From Gerris lacustris (taxonomy: Eukaryota > Arthropoda > Insecta > Hemiptera > Gerridae), in assembly GCA_951217055.1 (NCBI GenBank), contig OX578276.1, positions 58,961,307-59,025,306 of the forward strand: 64,000 bases of DNA, given 5' to 3'. This document shows positions 1 through 11,179 of this stretch, in pieces. Below the pieces are notes generated by a model that saw only the letters and a program-made list of their open reading frames with translations, was not told the DNA's origin and searched no databases. How positions within the stretch are numbered: the first letter of the stretch is position 1; the number at the start of each line of letters is the position of its first letter. Both the position numbers and the translations under genes were made by a program.

Positions 1-492
1 ACCAATTAAGAAGCATTTATAGAATTAATATAATAACAACTAACGAATAAAACATAAAAGACCTTTGCTCTTTTGTGGCTGAAATATAAATTTTTGTGAT
101 TCCATAGCCCTTTGATTTGACTTACTTTTCTGCTTTAATGTAATAATATCATCTCTGCATCACTTTTCCCTATATTTGTATCAAGCTCCATTACGTAATT
201 GAGGGCAAAGCTATGACCCATTTAAGATATTCTTTGATCTTTTTATATTATATATTATTTATATTTTATATACTTCCTGCTTATAATTTTCCTGCTTTAA
301 GGATAACTTATTACAATTGTTAATAGTTTTATTAAAGCAGGTTAGCTTGAGGTAAAAAATAACATTTGTTAAAGTGAATTAATATTGATAATATGTACCT
401 ATACATTAACTAAAGATTATTTTGAGTTTATTATTTACCTTATCTACTCAAATAATGTTTTTTTTCTTTATATAATATATAATACGTATATG
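1..492. other. AT-rich flank, nothing recognised
   Basis: Low-GC sequence with no long frame, no RNA gene and no clear repeat. It ends at the target duplication of the hAT element that starts at 501. Confidence 0.5.
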
Positions 493-755
493 GTGAAGTA
501 TAGTGATGGGCATAATCGATTAAAATAATCGTTTAATCGATTATGCAACAATAATCGAATGCTCGTAATCGTTTATTTATAATCGGTATATGAGACCGAT
601 TATTTGATCGCTCGAAGTTAGTTCAACTCAATTCGATTATTATTCGAAATCGTTCTCATAATCGAGTGATCGGCTCCGGGTCCGATCACTCGTAATCGAA
701 ATTCCACCCATCGCTCGTTCACTGAATATAATTTATTCTTGAATCGGACGCTCAG

Positions 756-985
756 AATCGAAATGTCGGTGCCTGCATTTCGAATCTTTTTACAATCGAA
801 TACCTAGGCCCAAGACCTAGTGCCTAACCCAGTTACTTACTAGTTACCGATACCGAGCACTGTCATTCGGAATCGAAATGTCGGCGCTTGCATTTCGAAT
901 CTTTTCATAATCGGACAATCGGATACCTAGTCCTAGTGCCTAAGCCTGTTACAATAATAACCAATACCGAGCACTGTCATTAATG
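756..985. repeat. Two-copy tandem repeat, ~115-bp unit, inside the hAT element
   Basis: The block starting AATCGAAATGTCGGTGC and running to CCGAGCACTGTCATT recurs immediately downstream from about 871 with a few substitutions and small indels. It lies in the left interior of the hAT element. Confidence 0.75.
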
Positions 986-1545
986 CTGCCGCGTCCTAAT
1001 ACGAACCATTTCATAATTATGAAAACAATTCGAAATTCATGGTTCTTTCCATGTATTATGTTTTTTAAAATATTTTATATTTTAAGTTTTAAGTAAGTAA
1101 TTCCAATATAGGCTTAAAATAAATATTGATTTCACACCACGTTTCAATTATCCATTAAAATCTAGTAAATCTCTCTTTTCCTTAAAAACCTCTAAATAGT
1201 TATTCCTATATTTAAGAAAAATAATTTAAAGGTAATTAAAAGTAATTATATAATAATTGTAACTATATAGTTTGAAACTTATTAAAACATAAATATAATT
1301 ATTTTAACATAATATGATACTAATTAAGTATAGCAAGCAATAACTATATTAAAAAAAAAAAAAACAGATATATAGTATATAGTTAAGATACAATTGGTTA
1401 GAGCAAAAAAAGTTTAATTTTTGAAAAACTAAAATCAGTTCAATATACAAAACTAAATTTTCCAATCACTTAAAGCAATGTAAATTATTTGTTCTCTAAA
1501 ATAATTGTGCAAGGAACGAAAACGAATGCGACTTAAACAGTGTTA

Positions 1546-2432
1546 CTACGTTTCCACAATGTTTAAATACGGATTGAATACGGGTTGAATACAGTTTTTG
1601 GATCCAAAGTGTACATGGAAACCTAGATTAAATACGATACCGATCCCATTACGATACACTAAATTCTGGGATCGTATCTGGATCGAGTTGCATGGAAACA
1701 CTTAAACTCGATCCTGACATGCGCAGAGCGCGTGTCAGTGTATTTCTGTAGAAACTGTAGTCAAATCTGTTAAAATATGTAATAAAAAACATGGTTATAA
1801 AAGGTAAAGGTTACAAAATTATTTATAACCTTTAGCAAAAGTAACCAAGAAAAAGTTTGTTTTTTTATTTCGTATTGAATACCTACGGATTCTATACTAC
1901 TTAAGGATGATTCACGCTACACCGAGCCGGGGCCGTGCCGTGCCGGGCACGAGCCCTCCCACCGTGCCCCGTCCGTGCCTTCACATACATGCTACAACGA
2001 GCCGGGGACGAGGCGGGCACGGGCCGGGCTGTCCTCTACTAGGCGACCCGTGTTTATTTCATATCTAGTGCTTGTGCCTTATGTTTAATAACGAGGGTGG
2101 GAGGGCTCGGCCCCGGCACGGCCCGGGCTCGTTGTAGCGTGGATCATCTCAACGAGGCGGGGCCGAGGCGGGGACGGGCCGGGCGCGTGAAAACAATGTA
2201 TCCCAACGTTTTGCAACCGAGCCTCGGACGAGGCTCGGTCATGACTCGTGTCGTGCCCGGTGTACTGTGCATTGCTTCATTTAAAATCTATACAACATTT
2301 TTTCAGCGAGCCTCGGGCCCGGCACGGCACGGCCCCGGCTCGGTGTAGCGTGAATCATCCTTTATGGAAACACCTAACTTGTTAAATTCCAAATTAGGAT
2401 TCAATCCGCATTTAAACACCGTAGAAACGTAG
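1546..2432. mobile_element. Nested inverted-repeat element, TA target site
   Basis: Left end CTACGTTTCCACAATGTTTA. The reverse complement of the right end is CTACGTTTCTACGGTGTTTA, and the inverted match continues for about 37 bp. TA dinucleotides flank both ends (1544-1545 and 2433-2434), consistent with a Tc1/mariner-like target, but TA is weak evidence in such AT-rich DNA. Without the inner insertion it would be about 430 bp with no coding capacity. Superfamily uncertain. Confidence 0.6.
1904..2361. mobile_element. GC-rich PIF/Harbinger-like MITE (458 bp)
   Basis: The terminal inverted repeats are about 48 bp with one visible mismatch and begin AGGATGATTCACGCTACACC. A 3-bp TTA duplication sits at 1901-1903 and 2362-2364, the TWA duplication typical of PIF/Harbinger. 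The body is very GC-rich (many CCGGGC/CGAGGC runs), in contrast to the AT-rich surroundings, and contains a further internal inverted motif (GCTACAACGAGCC near 1990 and its complement near 2130), so it may be composite. The open frame inside (2097-2348) is low-complexity and not a gene. Confidence 0.8.
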
Positions 2433-2822
2433 TATATGTAAGAAAGTTTTATATTAATTAGAGTACGGAGAGATCAAGAAAGTGATAAGGGTTAAGAAGA
2501 ATATGAAGCAGCGATTATGAGTATGAGTAGTAGTTTAAAGAGTTTTCGTTATCTTGTCGTTTGCCGACAAAGCAAAAACCCACGCTTTGTCGGGCGTCCG
2601 GCACAGCCGCTAAGTTCCCCATATTTTAGGTATCGCAACTATTTGCCTCCCCTTTTTTCTTTACTTTAACCCCCTCCTATAATAAATAATCGATTGTGAA
2701 ATCATTCGATTATTAGTATAATCGATTAAAAATAATCGATTGATTGAAATATATCGATTATGCCCATCTCTAGTGAAGTACTTAAAAATTTAATGAACCC
2801 AACCTAAATTAATGTAACCGCT

Positions 2823-2952
<130 letters not shown>

Positions 2953-3302
2953 TATTTCAAACTAAAATTAAAATATAAAATATTTATGTACTATGTCACA
3001 CACAATGAATAAAATTCAGATGTAACAACAATAATGTCAGAGTGTAAATATCACTACAGCAAGTCGTTACTCTTCATTTCACCCGCATGATGGCCCAGAC
3101 ATATTACATTAAAAATGTATTCTAATAAGTTATTTTCATTTTTAAAACCACTAATACATTTTGCGGTTAAAAACACCACACAGTAAAGAACATATTTATT
3201 TAGTTTTTATTATTTCATGTTAAAAAACAACTAAGAATATAATGCCGGAAACTAAAACATTAAACTTACATAACAAAATGTTTTTTCGTGACAAGATTTT
3301 TC

Positions 3303-3468
<166 letters not shown>

Positions 3469-4836
3469 AGGTCCGTGACAAAAGTTATTTATCGTTTGAA
3501 AAACAATGGTGTTATGAAAGAAAAAAGAATTATTGATAGTAATTTGTTAGTTATTGTAGTTATTGGCGATATGCCACCAGGGTAAGGTCTTTGTGGAGCC
3601 TTTAGTTCACACTAAACTAACTACTGCTGTACTATTGTTAGCTTGTTAGGCTTCATTCAGGAACCATTATTAACAAACTACTCATGGAAAGGAGCCTTAT
3701 TATTATACTCCCTCTCCATAACGTTTTAACAATAAGTTAAATTTAAACTTTCATTCTACCTCTATAAATTTCAAACTTCTATTTCATTTACTAATGCATA
3801 ATAATGATATGTTCTTGTACAACAAATTATTTCCCTGCTGTAATACCCTACACAAACTCACTTATAAGGTAACATCTGTATGTTTTTTTGTAGGTTTGTT
3901 AGGGCAAAACTCTGAAATCTTTGTTAGAATTAAAGTATTTTTTGATACAAGTAGATAATATACTTATCACCTAGTTATATAGTAAAACATAAATAGATTA
4001 TATTCATAACCTAGTTCTATAGTAAAAGATAAAAAAAAGTCCAGTCATGCACCATGATTTAATGAGTGAATTTTCAAAGAAATCTGCGTATTATTGGCTT
4101 ATGATAATATAGGAGAATTTTTGTTTAGAATTTGGATGGTTGAAAAAATAATCTTGCTACACACGGGTACGGGGTACAAAAGTCAAAATAGTATTTACCC
4201 TTCAAGATGCACATCATTGGAAAGCTCTTTAAGAGTACAGTAAATGTTGTTATGTACACTTGTATCATATTTTCATTTAAAAGGGAAACACGTTTATATG
4301 CTATTTTTGACCCAAAATTGTAAAATTTGGAACCCTTAATAAACTCCAAAAATTCTGGCCAACGAACTCATCCTTTCTTTTGATATTATTGAAATTTTAA
4401 AATTTGTTTGAAATTTTTAAGTGCATCCTAAGGGGAGATATCGTCTGAAGTGACACATACATACATAAAAAAAAGTGTTAAATTTTAGGAATCGATTTAG
4501 AATGGTCTAAAATAGATTTCCATGGAAAAATGGTTAAACAATTTTGAAGCCACTGCAATAGCTTAATTTTCTTCGTCTTCTTCGTCCTTAGTATAACTTC
4601 TATAGAAACATGTGACATGTGATTATTATAAACAGAAAAAAATAAAAATGCTAACACAAATTATTTTTTGGTTTAATAAATTTAGTATAACTTTCTCGAT
4701 AACTTTCGAACGGTTTGAACGTGAGATTCCAAATTTGACACTAAAACACGCCCAAAATACCACCGAATTTGTTGGCCAGGAAAATTGGTTTAGTGGAAGT
4801 GGTAGAAATTTAAACTTGAAACTTTGAAAAAATGAA

Positions 4837-5101
4837 AAAAAAAATAGTGGTTTTCAAATAGTAATGGAATTTTTTTTTTTTTTTTTTTTTATTTTTTGTC
4901 AGGTTTGGGTTTATTCATTCTGGATCGGTGTTATTAATAGCGGTGTTTAAATTTCCCAAAAATGGTCAAATGGAAAACCCAAATTCGACACCGAAACACC
5001 ACTGACTTCGTTGGCCAGAGAAATTGGTTTAGTGAAAGTGGTTCAAATTTAAACACCGCTATTAATAACACCGATCCAGAATGAATAAACCCAAACCTGA
5101 C

Positions 5102-5132
<31 letters not shown>

Positions 5133-5162
5133 CCATTACTATTTGAAAACCACTATTTTTTT
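4837..5162. repeat. Inner palindrome nested in the spacer
   Basis: Arms at 4837-4954 and 5045-5162 (about 118 bp each, 90-bp loop) are reverse complements and include a long poly-T/poly-A tract. Centred near 5000, it is off-centre relative to the outer palindrome (centre near 5167). The loop and left flank contain a diverged direct repeat around GTTGGCCAG (4771 and 5010) followed by AAATTGGTTTAGTG. Confidence 0.9.
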
Positions 5163-5647
5163 GGAGAATTGGATAGGGGTCAAGAGGAAATTTTTTGTTG
5201 CTTTTGGGGTGTAGAATCACCTCACGAAGTTTGTAACATTTATCGTGAAACACCCTGTATATGCATATATATATATATATTGGATATTTTGACCAGTATT
5301 TAGGTGTTAACTAAAATGGGTATTTTAGCAGATTTAAAAAAAATGTATTATGTTTCATTTTTACATTTCTCATGTTGTGGTAAAAATATCCATCCCTTTT
5401 GTTAGTTAATTGACTCTTAAAGAATTGAAATTTGATGAGCATTCTTTTCATATTTGTCTAAGCTCGTTAGGCTGAGTCGATCAGTAAATATCTCAAATTA
5501 ATTTCTAACAACAATTGATAAAAGTCCTAGATAATACATTTAAAACTAATAAGAACAATACGTTCTATCAATTAATATTATTATTTATTGAACCTACGCA
5601 TTCCCATAAAACTCTCGCGTGAAAGACCGAACATTTATTTTATACAA
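5163..5647. other. Asymmetric part of the palindrome spacer
   Basis: This single-copy stretch has no counterpart in the left half. It includes ACACCCTGTATA near 5250, resembling a terminal motif also seen in the mariner-type MITEs at 43.4-43.9 kb, and a short (TA)n run. No gene seen. Confidence 0.5.
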
Positions 5648-6865
5648 ACTAAATTTATTAAACCAAAAAATAATTTGTGTTAGCATTTTTATTTTTTTCT
5701 GTTTATAATAATCACATGTCACATGTTTCTATAGAAGTTATACTAAGGACGAAGAAGACGAAGAAAATTAAGCTATTGCAGTGGCTTCAAAATTGTTTAA
5801 CCATTTTTCCATGGAAATCTATTTTAGACCATTCTAAATCGATTCCTAAAATTTAACACTTTTTTTTATGTATGTATGTGTCACTTCAGACGATATCTCC
5901 CCTTAGGATGCACTTAAAAATTTCAAACAAATTTTAAAATTTCAATAATATCAAAAGAAAGGATGAGTTCGTTGGCCAGAATTTTTGGAGTTTATTAAGG
6001 GTTCCAAATTTTACAATTTTGGGTCAAAAATAGCATATAAACGTGTTTCCCTTTTAAATGAAAATATGATACAAGTGTACATAACAACATTTACTGTACT
6101 CTTAAAGAGCTTTCCAATGATGTGCATCTTGAAGGGTAAATACTATTTTGACTTTTGTACCCCGTACCCGTGTGTAGCAAGATTATTTTTTCAACCATCC
6201 AAATTCTAAACAAAAATTCTCCTATATTATCATAAGCCAATAATACGCAGATTTCTTTGAAAATTCACTCATTAAATCATGGTGCATGACTGGACTTTTT
6301 TTTATCTTTTACTATAGAACTAGGTTATGAATATAATCTATTTATGTTTTACTATATAACTAGGTGATAAGTATATTATCTACTTGTATCAAAAAATACT
6401 TTAATTCTAACAAAGATTTCAGAGTTTTGCCCTAACAAACCTACAAAAAAACATACAGATGTTACCTTATAAGTGAGTTTGTGTAGGGTATTACAGCAGG
6501 GAAATAATTTGTTGTACAAGAACATATCATTATTATGCATTAGTAAATGAAATAGAAGTTTGAAATTTATAGAGGTAGAATGAAAGTTTAAATTTAACTT
6601 ATTGTTAAAACGTTATGGAGAGGGAGTATAATAATAAGGCTCCTTTCCATGAGTAGTTTGTTAATAATGGTTCCTGAATGAAGCCTAACAAGCTAACAAT
6701 AGTACAGCAGTAGTTAGTTTAGTGTGAACTAAAGGCTCCACAAAGACCTTACCCTGGTGGCATATCGCCAATAACTACAATAACTAACAAATTACTATCA
6801 ATAATTCTTTTTTCTTTCATAACACCATTGTTTTTCAAACGATAAATAACTTTTGTCACGGACCT

Positions 6866-7018
<153 letters not shown>

Positions 7019-7789
7019 GAAAAATCTTGTCACGAAAAAACATTTTGTTATGTAAGTTTAATGTTTTAGTTTCCGGCATTATATTCTTAGTTGTTTTTTA
7101 ACATGAAATAATAAAAACTAAATAAATATGTTCTTTACTGTGTGGTGTTTTTAACCGCAAAATGTATTAGTGGTTTTAAAAATGAAAATAACTTATTAGA
7201 ATACATTTTTAATGTAATATGTCTGGGCCATCATGCGGGTGAAATGAAGAGTAACGACTTGCTGTAGTGATATTTACACTCTGACATTATTGTTGTTACA
7301 TCTGAATTTTATTCATTGTGTGTGACATAGTACATAAATATTTTATATTTTAATTTTAGTTTGAAATAGTAATGTGCGAGAGAGAGAGAGAGATGGCAAA
7401 AGCTTGCTTTGAGGATCTAATAGATTTGGTGATGATCCTCTTAATCAGATAATTGGCTTTTTTTAAATAATTTTCTATCTGGACGGGTTATTGGCCAATT
7501 TAGAGGACTTCTCGATATGATTATTTATTAGTACTAAATAATGTTTCGTTATTTTTTCTTAACAGCTCACTGCGGTTTCAGTACTGTTTGACCAATCCAG
7601 CTTAATTCTCTTTCTACAATTTGATGCCTAGTTCCCTAGTTGCTGATTTATCGTGTTTTACAAATGATAAATTTGGTATACCCTGCTTGGGAAGCTAACA
7701 TTTATAATTTGTTTTTAATACCAAATGTAACTCAAATATAATCTTCCATTGTTATGTTTTCTTCAAACTACAATAATATATCATAATCA

Positions 7790-8649
7790 GCTTAGTTTTC
7801 CGGTGAAATCCGCGTCACGAAGGGTTTGAAGTACGACGTTTCACTTCCACTACTGGAAGCTTCTTTAGGATTGTGGTACATTGTGATGTTGACTCGAAGC
7901 AAACTCAATATACTACTCTGTCCCATAAATACGTATAAAATAATTATAGAGACTTATGTAGGAAGTAAGGAGACTAGATAGTGAGCTCCCCTCCCCCCCC
8001 CCCCCCCCCCCAACATCCAAAGCAAGCCTGAGCTAGGTGGAGGGCACCGCAGGTGTCGTCACTCATTCTCTAGAGACTTACGATCCATGCCCTGCTTTCG
8101 AAGTGTCACGTCGGCATGGAAAACAAAAAAACACTACAAAAAAAGAACAATGAAAAACACGGCCGTTGGTTGTGCGCGAGTTTTTGGCGCGTAGGTCCAT
8201 TATCGTCACTGAACACCCCCCATATCCAACCGATTTGGCACCAAGTGACTTTTTTTTGTTTCCTAAGTGCAAAATTTTGCTTCGGGCACCATTTTGGGGG
8301 GCTTGGAGGGCATAAAGCAGCGACGACGAGGCAGCTAAAGAGCCTTAAAGTAGAAGACTTTTAAATATGTTTCCAATAATGGAAACGGCGTTTGGCCAAG
8401 TACGCTTTATCAGGGGGGGGGAGTACTTTGAGGGAAACAAAATTGTTTTAAATGATTAAATGTAAAGTAAAAAATTTATGAATTTTGTATACGTATTTTT
8501 GGGACAGACTACATATACTGTCAGAATGTCTTGTGTTTGCTTCGAGTCAACATCACGATGCACCACAATCCTGAAGATGTTTCCAGTAGTGGAAGCGAAA
8601 CGTTGGACTTCAAACACTTCGAGACGCGGATTTCACCGGAAAACAAAGC
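7790..8649. mobile_element. Decayed mariner-family transposon
   Basis: Inverted repeats at 7790-7940 and 8485-8649 are about 150 bp and imperfect (GTTTTCCGGTGAAATCCGCG at the outer edge). They flank a broken mariner transposase C-terminus. A 12-bp direct repeat ACAATAATATAT occurs at 7770-7781 and 8684-8695. It is too long for the canonical TA duplication and may be chance or host-derived. Poly-C at about 7991-8011 and poly-G near 8414 lie inside. Confidence 0.75.
8157..8459 (+). pseudogene. Mariner transposase C-terminal fragment, frameshifted
   Basis: Reading from 8157 gives a stretch containing VVREFLARRSI followed by HPPYPTDLAPSDFFLFPK, which matches the mariner signature H-x-PPYSPDLAP-x-DFFLFPKLK next to the last catalytic Asp of the DDD triad. 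The frame stops near 8313. A second frame gives KAATTRQLK and VEDF up to 8364, and a third gives GEYFEGNKI before a stop at 8457-8459, matching the usual mariner C-terminus. The N-terminal DNA-binding half is not recognisable. The transposase would cut and rejoin the element ends, but this copy has at least two frame breaks and must be dead. Confidence 0.85.
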
Positions 8650-8699
8650 TATTTATGACGAGTCTACCCGCGGAAGCCTACGTACAATAATATATGCTT

Positions 8700-9765
8700 A
8701 ATAAAGTCTTTGGTGGTTGACATTTGTTAATGTGTTTAAATTATAATAAGTCTATACCTAGTGAATAATAATTATAAGATAATATTACAAAAATATATCA
8801 TTGTTGAATACGAGTGACATGAAGTAAGTATACCCCAGTAGGTTCTTATCCTAGTTCCTCTATCTGTTACAATTCTAGTCCTTACTTGATGAAGTAAGCT
8901 TCTAAATTTAGTTGTTCTCTCAATATTGATAAAACTATGTTTAAATTTCAGGTGGTAGGGTAAAGGGGAAGTTAGGAATATGGTGTCCCTTACAGATGTT
9001 TCCTATTATAAAGACGAGATGTCTATCTTAGTGTGTAGCAGTGTAGTCGAAGGTATCTGGCCTGCTGGTCCCAGCCTGCTCCCAAGCTATCGCTCCAAGT
9101 CATCTCAAGTCTACAGGACTTCCGTCATAATATTTCTCACTCAGATAATATACTTAAAGTATTCAAACCACGATTCCTCTCCGTACAATCATCCACTTCG
9201 TATAATGGCTATTTATTTAATTAACATAATTATTACCATCCCTTTGGCAACATAAAGTAAATATAAACTGGAGCTACTTTTCATAAATTATATTTTTTAA
9301 AAATGTATTTAAAACTGACCAACGTAAATATTCTTTCATATGAAAAACACTTTTTCTGATAAGAGATTAAACTTTTCATTATAATATATTTAAATTATGA
9401 AAGCTTTGCATAATTTAACAGGATAAGAGGTATTTCTTGGAATAGTTTATAACTATATCTACCTGTTACAGTTATTCTAGAATTTATTACCTTTATTCTG
9501 TCCTCTCCACTAATGATTAATTGTATAGAGGGTCGAAATGTCCCACTGAGCAGACAATCGATATTTTAGGGAGGAAATATACTATTATATATATTATATT
9601 ATAGAAATCAGATTTTCAGTTAAACTTAAAACGGAAAGATTTAAACAGTTCCATATAATACAATACAATTCTAGTGATAAAATTGATGACATTTTAATTT
9701 GCATTAATACTAAATTCTCACATCACACATGAAATTAGGCAACAAATCAATGTTATATTCGTATT
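8700..9765. other. Unassigned AT-rich DNA
   Basis: A 91-codon frame at 8980-9255 follows a TTTCAG-like acceptor, but its product shows no domain and its 3' half is low complexity. I do not call it a gene. Nothing else recognised. Confidence 0.4.
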
Positions 9766-9766
9766 G

Positions 9767-9885
9767 AAAGAGGTGAAGTTCATTAACCAAACAACGTCTT
9801 CACACAAAAAAAAATGTAATTAACAGTTCATTTCATTTTTTTTTATGAAGAAGATGTTTGGTTATTAAACTGAACCTCTTTCATG
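9767..9885. repeat. Hairpin, possible small MITE (~119 bp)
   Basis: Left arm TGAAAGAGGTGAAGTTCATT... and right arm ...TTAAACTGAACCTCTTTCA are imperfect reverse complements over about 45 bp each. No target duplication is evident. Confidence 0.6.
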
Positions 9886-10142
9886 ATGATTACTTATCAC
9901 ATCACACACTGGAGAGAAACACAATGGAGGAAAAAAATCAGAGGTAAATATCTTTGGAGGCTAGGAGCGAGTGATTATGCCTATTTATCTCTTGCGGGGG
10001 GCCCATATTAAATAATGAAAGGTTTAAATAAAATAGTTTTATCTACGATTGATACGAAATATAAACATTGTATCTCTGTTTAGATGCGTAGAAAGTGATT
10101 CTTTACGTACTTGTATTCATTGCGCATGCGCGTCTCATAGTT

Positions 10143-10198
10143 CTGAAGAATTCCTCTTCTTTACCACCCTAGGGCGGTAAAGAAGAGGAATTCTTCAG
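10143..10198. repeat. 56-bp near-perfect palindrome
   Basis: The left arm CTGAAGAATTCCTCTTCTTT and onward (23 bp) is exactly repeated in reverse complement at the right. The centre ACCCTAGGGC has one mismatched pair. It lies about 90 bp upstream of the recombinase-like frame at 10287/10299. Confidence 0.92.
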
Positions 10199-10298
10199 CT
10201 TTACGCACGATTAGCGAGTTTGTTTACATTTAACAAAACCAATTTGCTGTTCTTTTATTAAAGTAACTGTTTATATCGAGTTTTTAGTGAAAAAAAAA

Positions 10299-10442
10299 AT
10301 GAGTGAATCAAGTGACTTTGACGGAAATGTGGAGAATAATAATACTCCTCCAGAAATAATTAATTCGGCAAAAAATACAACTCAAGAATTAATGTCATCT
10401 TTATCAAGAGAGAGTTACCAACTTACATACAGCAAGTTTATT
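10299..10442 (+). pseudogene. N-terminus resembling a Crypton/KIAA1958-type tyrosine recombinase
   Basis: An open frame runs 10287-10760 (157 codons). A second ATG at 10299, after a run of lysine codons, is as plausible a start. The first ~48 residues are acidic, then read SAKNTTQELMSSLS and RESYQLTYSKF. This has the shape of the N-terminus of insect proteins related to Crypton tyrosine recombinases (acidic leader, LLPxKSxERYExxYxxF). That family comparison is from memory. Past about residue 50 the frame loses that pattern and becomes basic and Cys/Ser-rich without a domain, so either an intron begins near 10434 or the copy is truncated. No catalytic R..HxxR..Y region is visible. Read as a fragment, possibly TE-derived, with modest confidence. 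Confidence 0.4.
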
Positions 10443-10984
10443 TTTTTCTGTATTTATTATTTAAATCCAACAATCGTAGATAAAGTATGGTACGCAACTC
10501 GCGCGAAAACTGCATTTTGCTTTCCTCGTGTGGTTTTACTACCCTCGCTATCACTTGGGGGCAAACTCCACACTCGCATGCAAGATGCTACTTTTCGCAC
10601 TAGACGCGTTATGTACTATTGCGTGAAGTCTCACGTAAAAAGGGGTTCGTTGGGGATTGGGAATATAAAATTAGTTAGTGTAAAGGGGGAGGGGGAGACG
10701 CAAAATATTGATGCTTATAGACAAAATTGCGTCAATCTAAACAATTTACCACAAAATTAAATTATTAACACTAGCGTTATACCTATAAAGTGGTTGTTAT
10801 AGCACTCAAAATAGTACGCAAAACAGCAGATTCCTGCACTTACTACTTTAAGGCTCTACCGCTCTTTGAGGTTAGGAAAAACAGTAAAATTACAATTATA
10901 CTGGTTCTAAGCAAGATATCAAAAATCTAATCACAGGCTTCATTCCTAATTTTAATTCTGCACAATCTGAGCCCTATTTCAACT

Positions 10985-11178
10985 TTCTATGATAAATAGT
11001 ATAGGCGGCATTTCAATACAACGATAATTTTAAGTTCGCAATATTTTTCCTGTGTGAACTGAAAGTTCAATGTTTCTATCTCTTTTGATTCTATAAAGTT
11101 ATTCGAACCGTACAGAGTGACAGACATACACAGGAACGAAACTATTATAGGGTTTCTTGGGTTTATCAACGAAACCCT
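10985..11178 (+). repeat. Dispersed family B, 3' fragment
   Basis: Contains TTAAGTTCGCAATATTTTTCC, also found at about 30745, and ends with the family B terminal hairpin AGGGTTTC...GAAACCCTAAAA (11149-11177). Confidence 0.6.
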
Positions 11179-11179
11179 A

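Larger units (their letters stand above)
501..2772. mobile_element. Non-autonomous hAT-type DNA transposon (2.27 kb)
   Basis: The 5' end reads TAGTGATGGGCATAATCGAT. The reverse complement of the 3' end reads TAGAGATGGGCATAATCGAT. The element is flanked by a perfect 8-bp direct repeat GTGAAGTA at 493-500 and 2773-2780. An 8-bp target duplication with a TAG/CAG-GATGGGC terminus is the hAT superfamily hallmark. The terminal ~200 bp at the left and ~90 bp at the right are full of AATCGATT-like motifs, which may be subterminal transposase-binding repeats. No transposase frame is visible, so it must have been mobilised in trans. It carries two nested insertions (1546-2432 and 1904-2361). Confidence 0.88.

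Noticed and set aside
2097..2348. 83-codon frame
   Set aside because: Lies in the GC-rich MITE. Gly/Arg/Pro-rich translation of repeats.
3596..3640. Similarity of CACACTAAACTAACTACT to 57590-57620
   Set aside because: Only about 18 bases match. Not enough to call a shared repeat.
4125..4349. Identical 74-residue frames at 4125-4349 (minus) and 5985-6209 (plus)
   Set aside because: They are the same DNA in the two palindrome arms. No domain, and the identity reflects the inverted duplication, not selection on protein.
8980..9255. 91-codon frame after an acceptor-like TTTCAG
   Set aside because: No recognisable domain, hydrophobic low-complexity end, and no matching donor or neighbouring exon that I can support.
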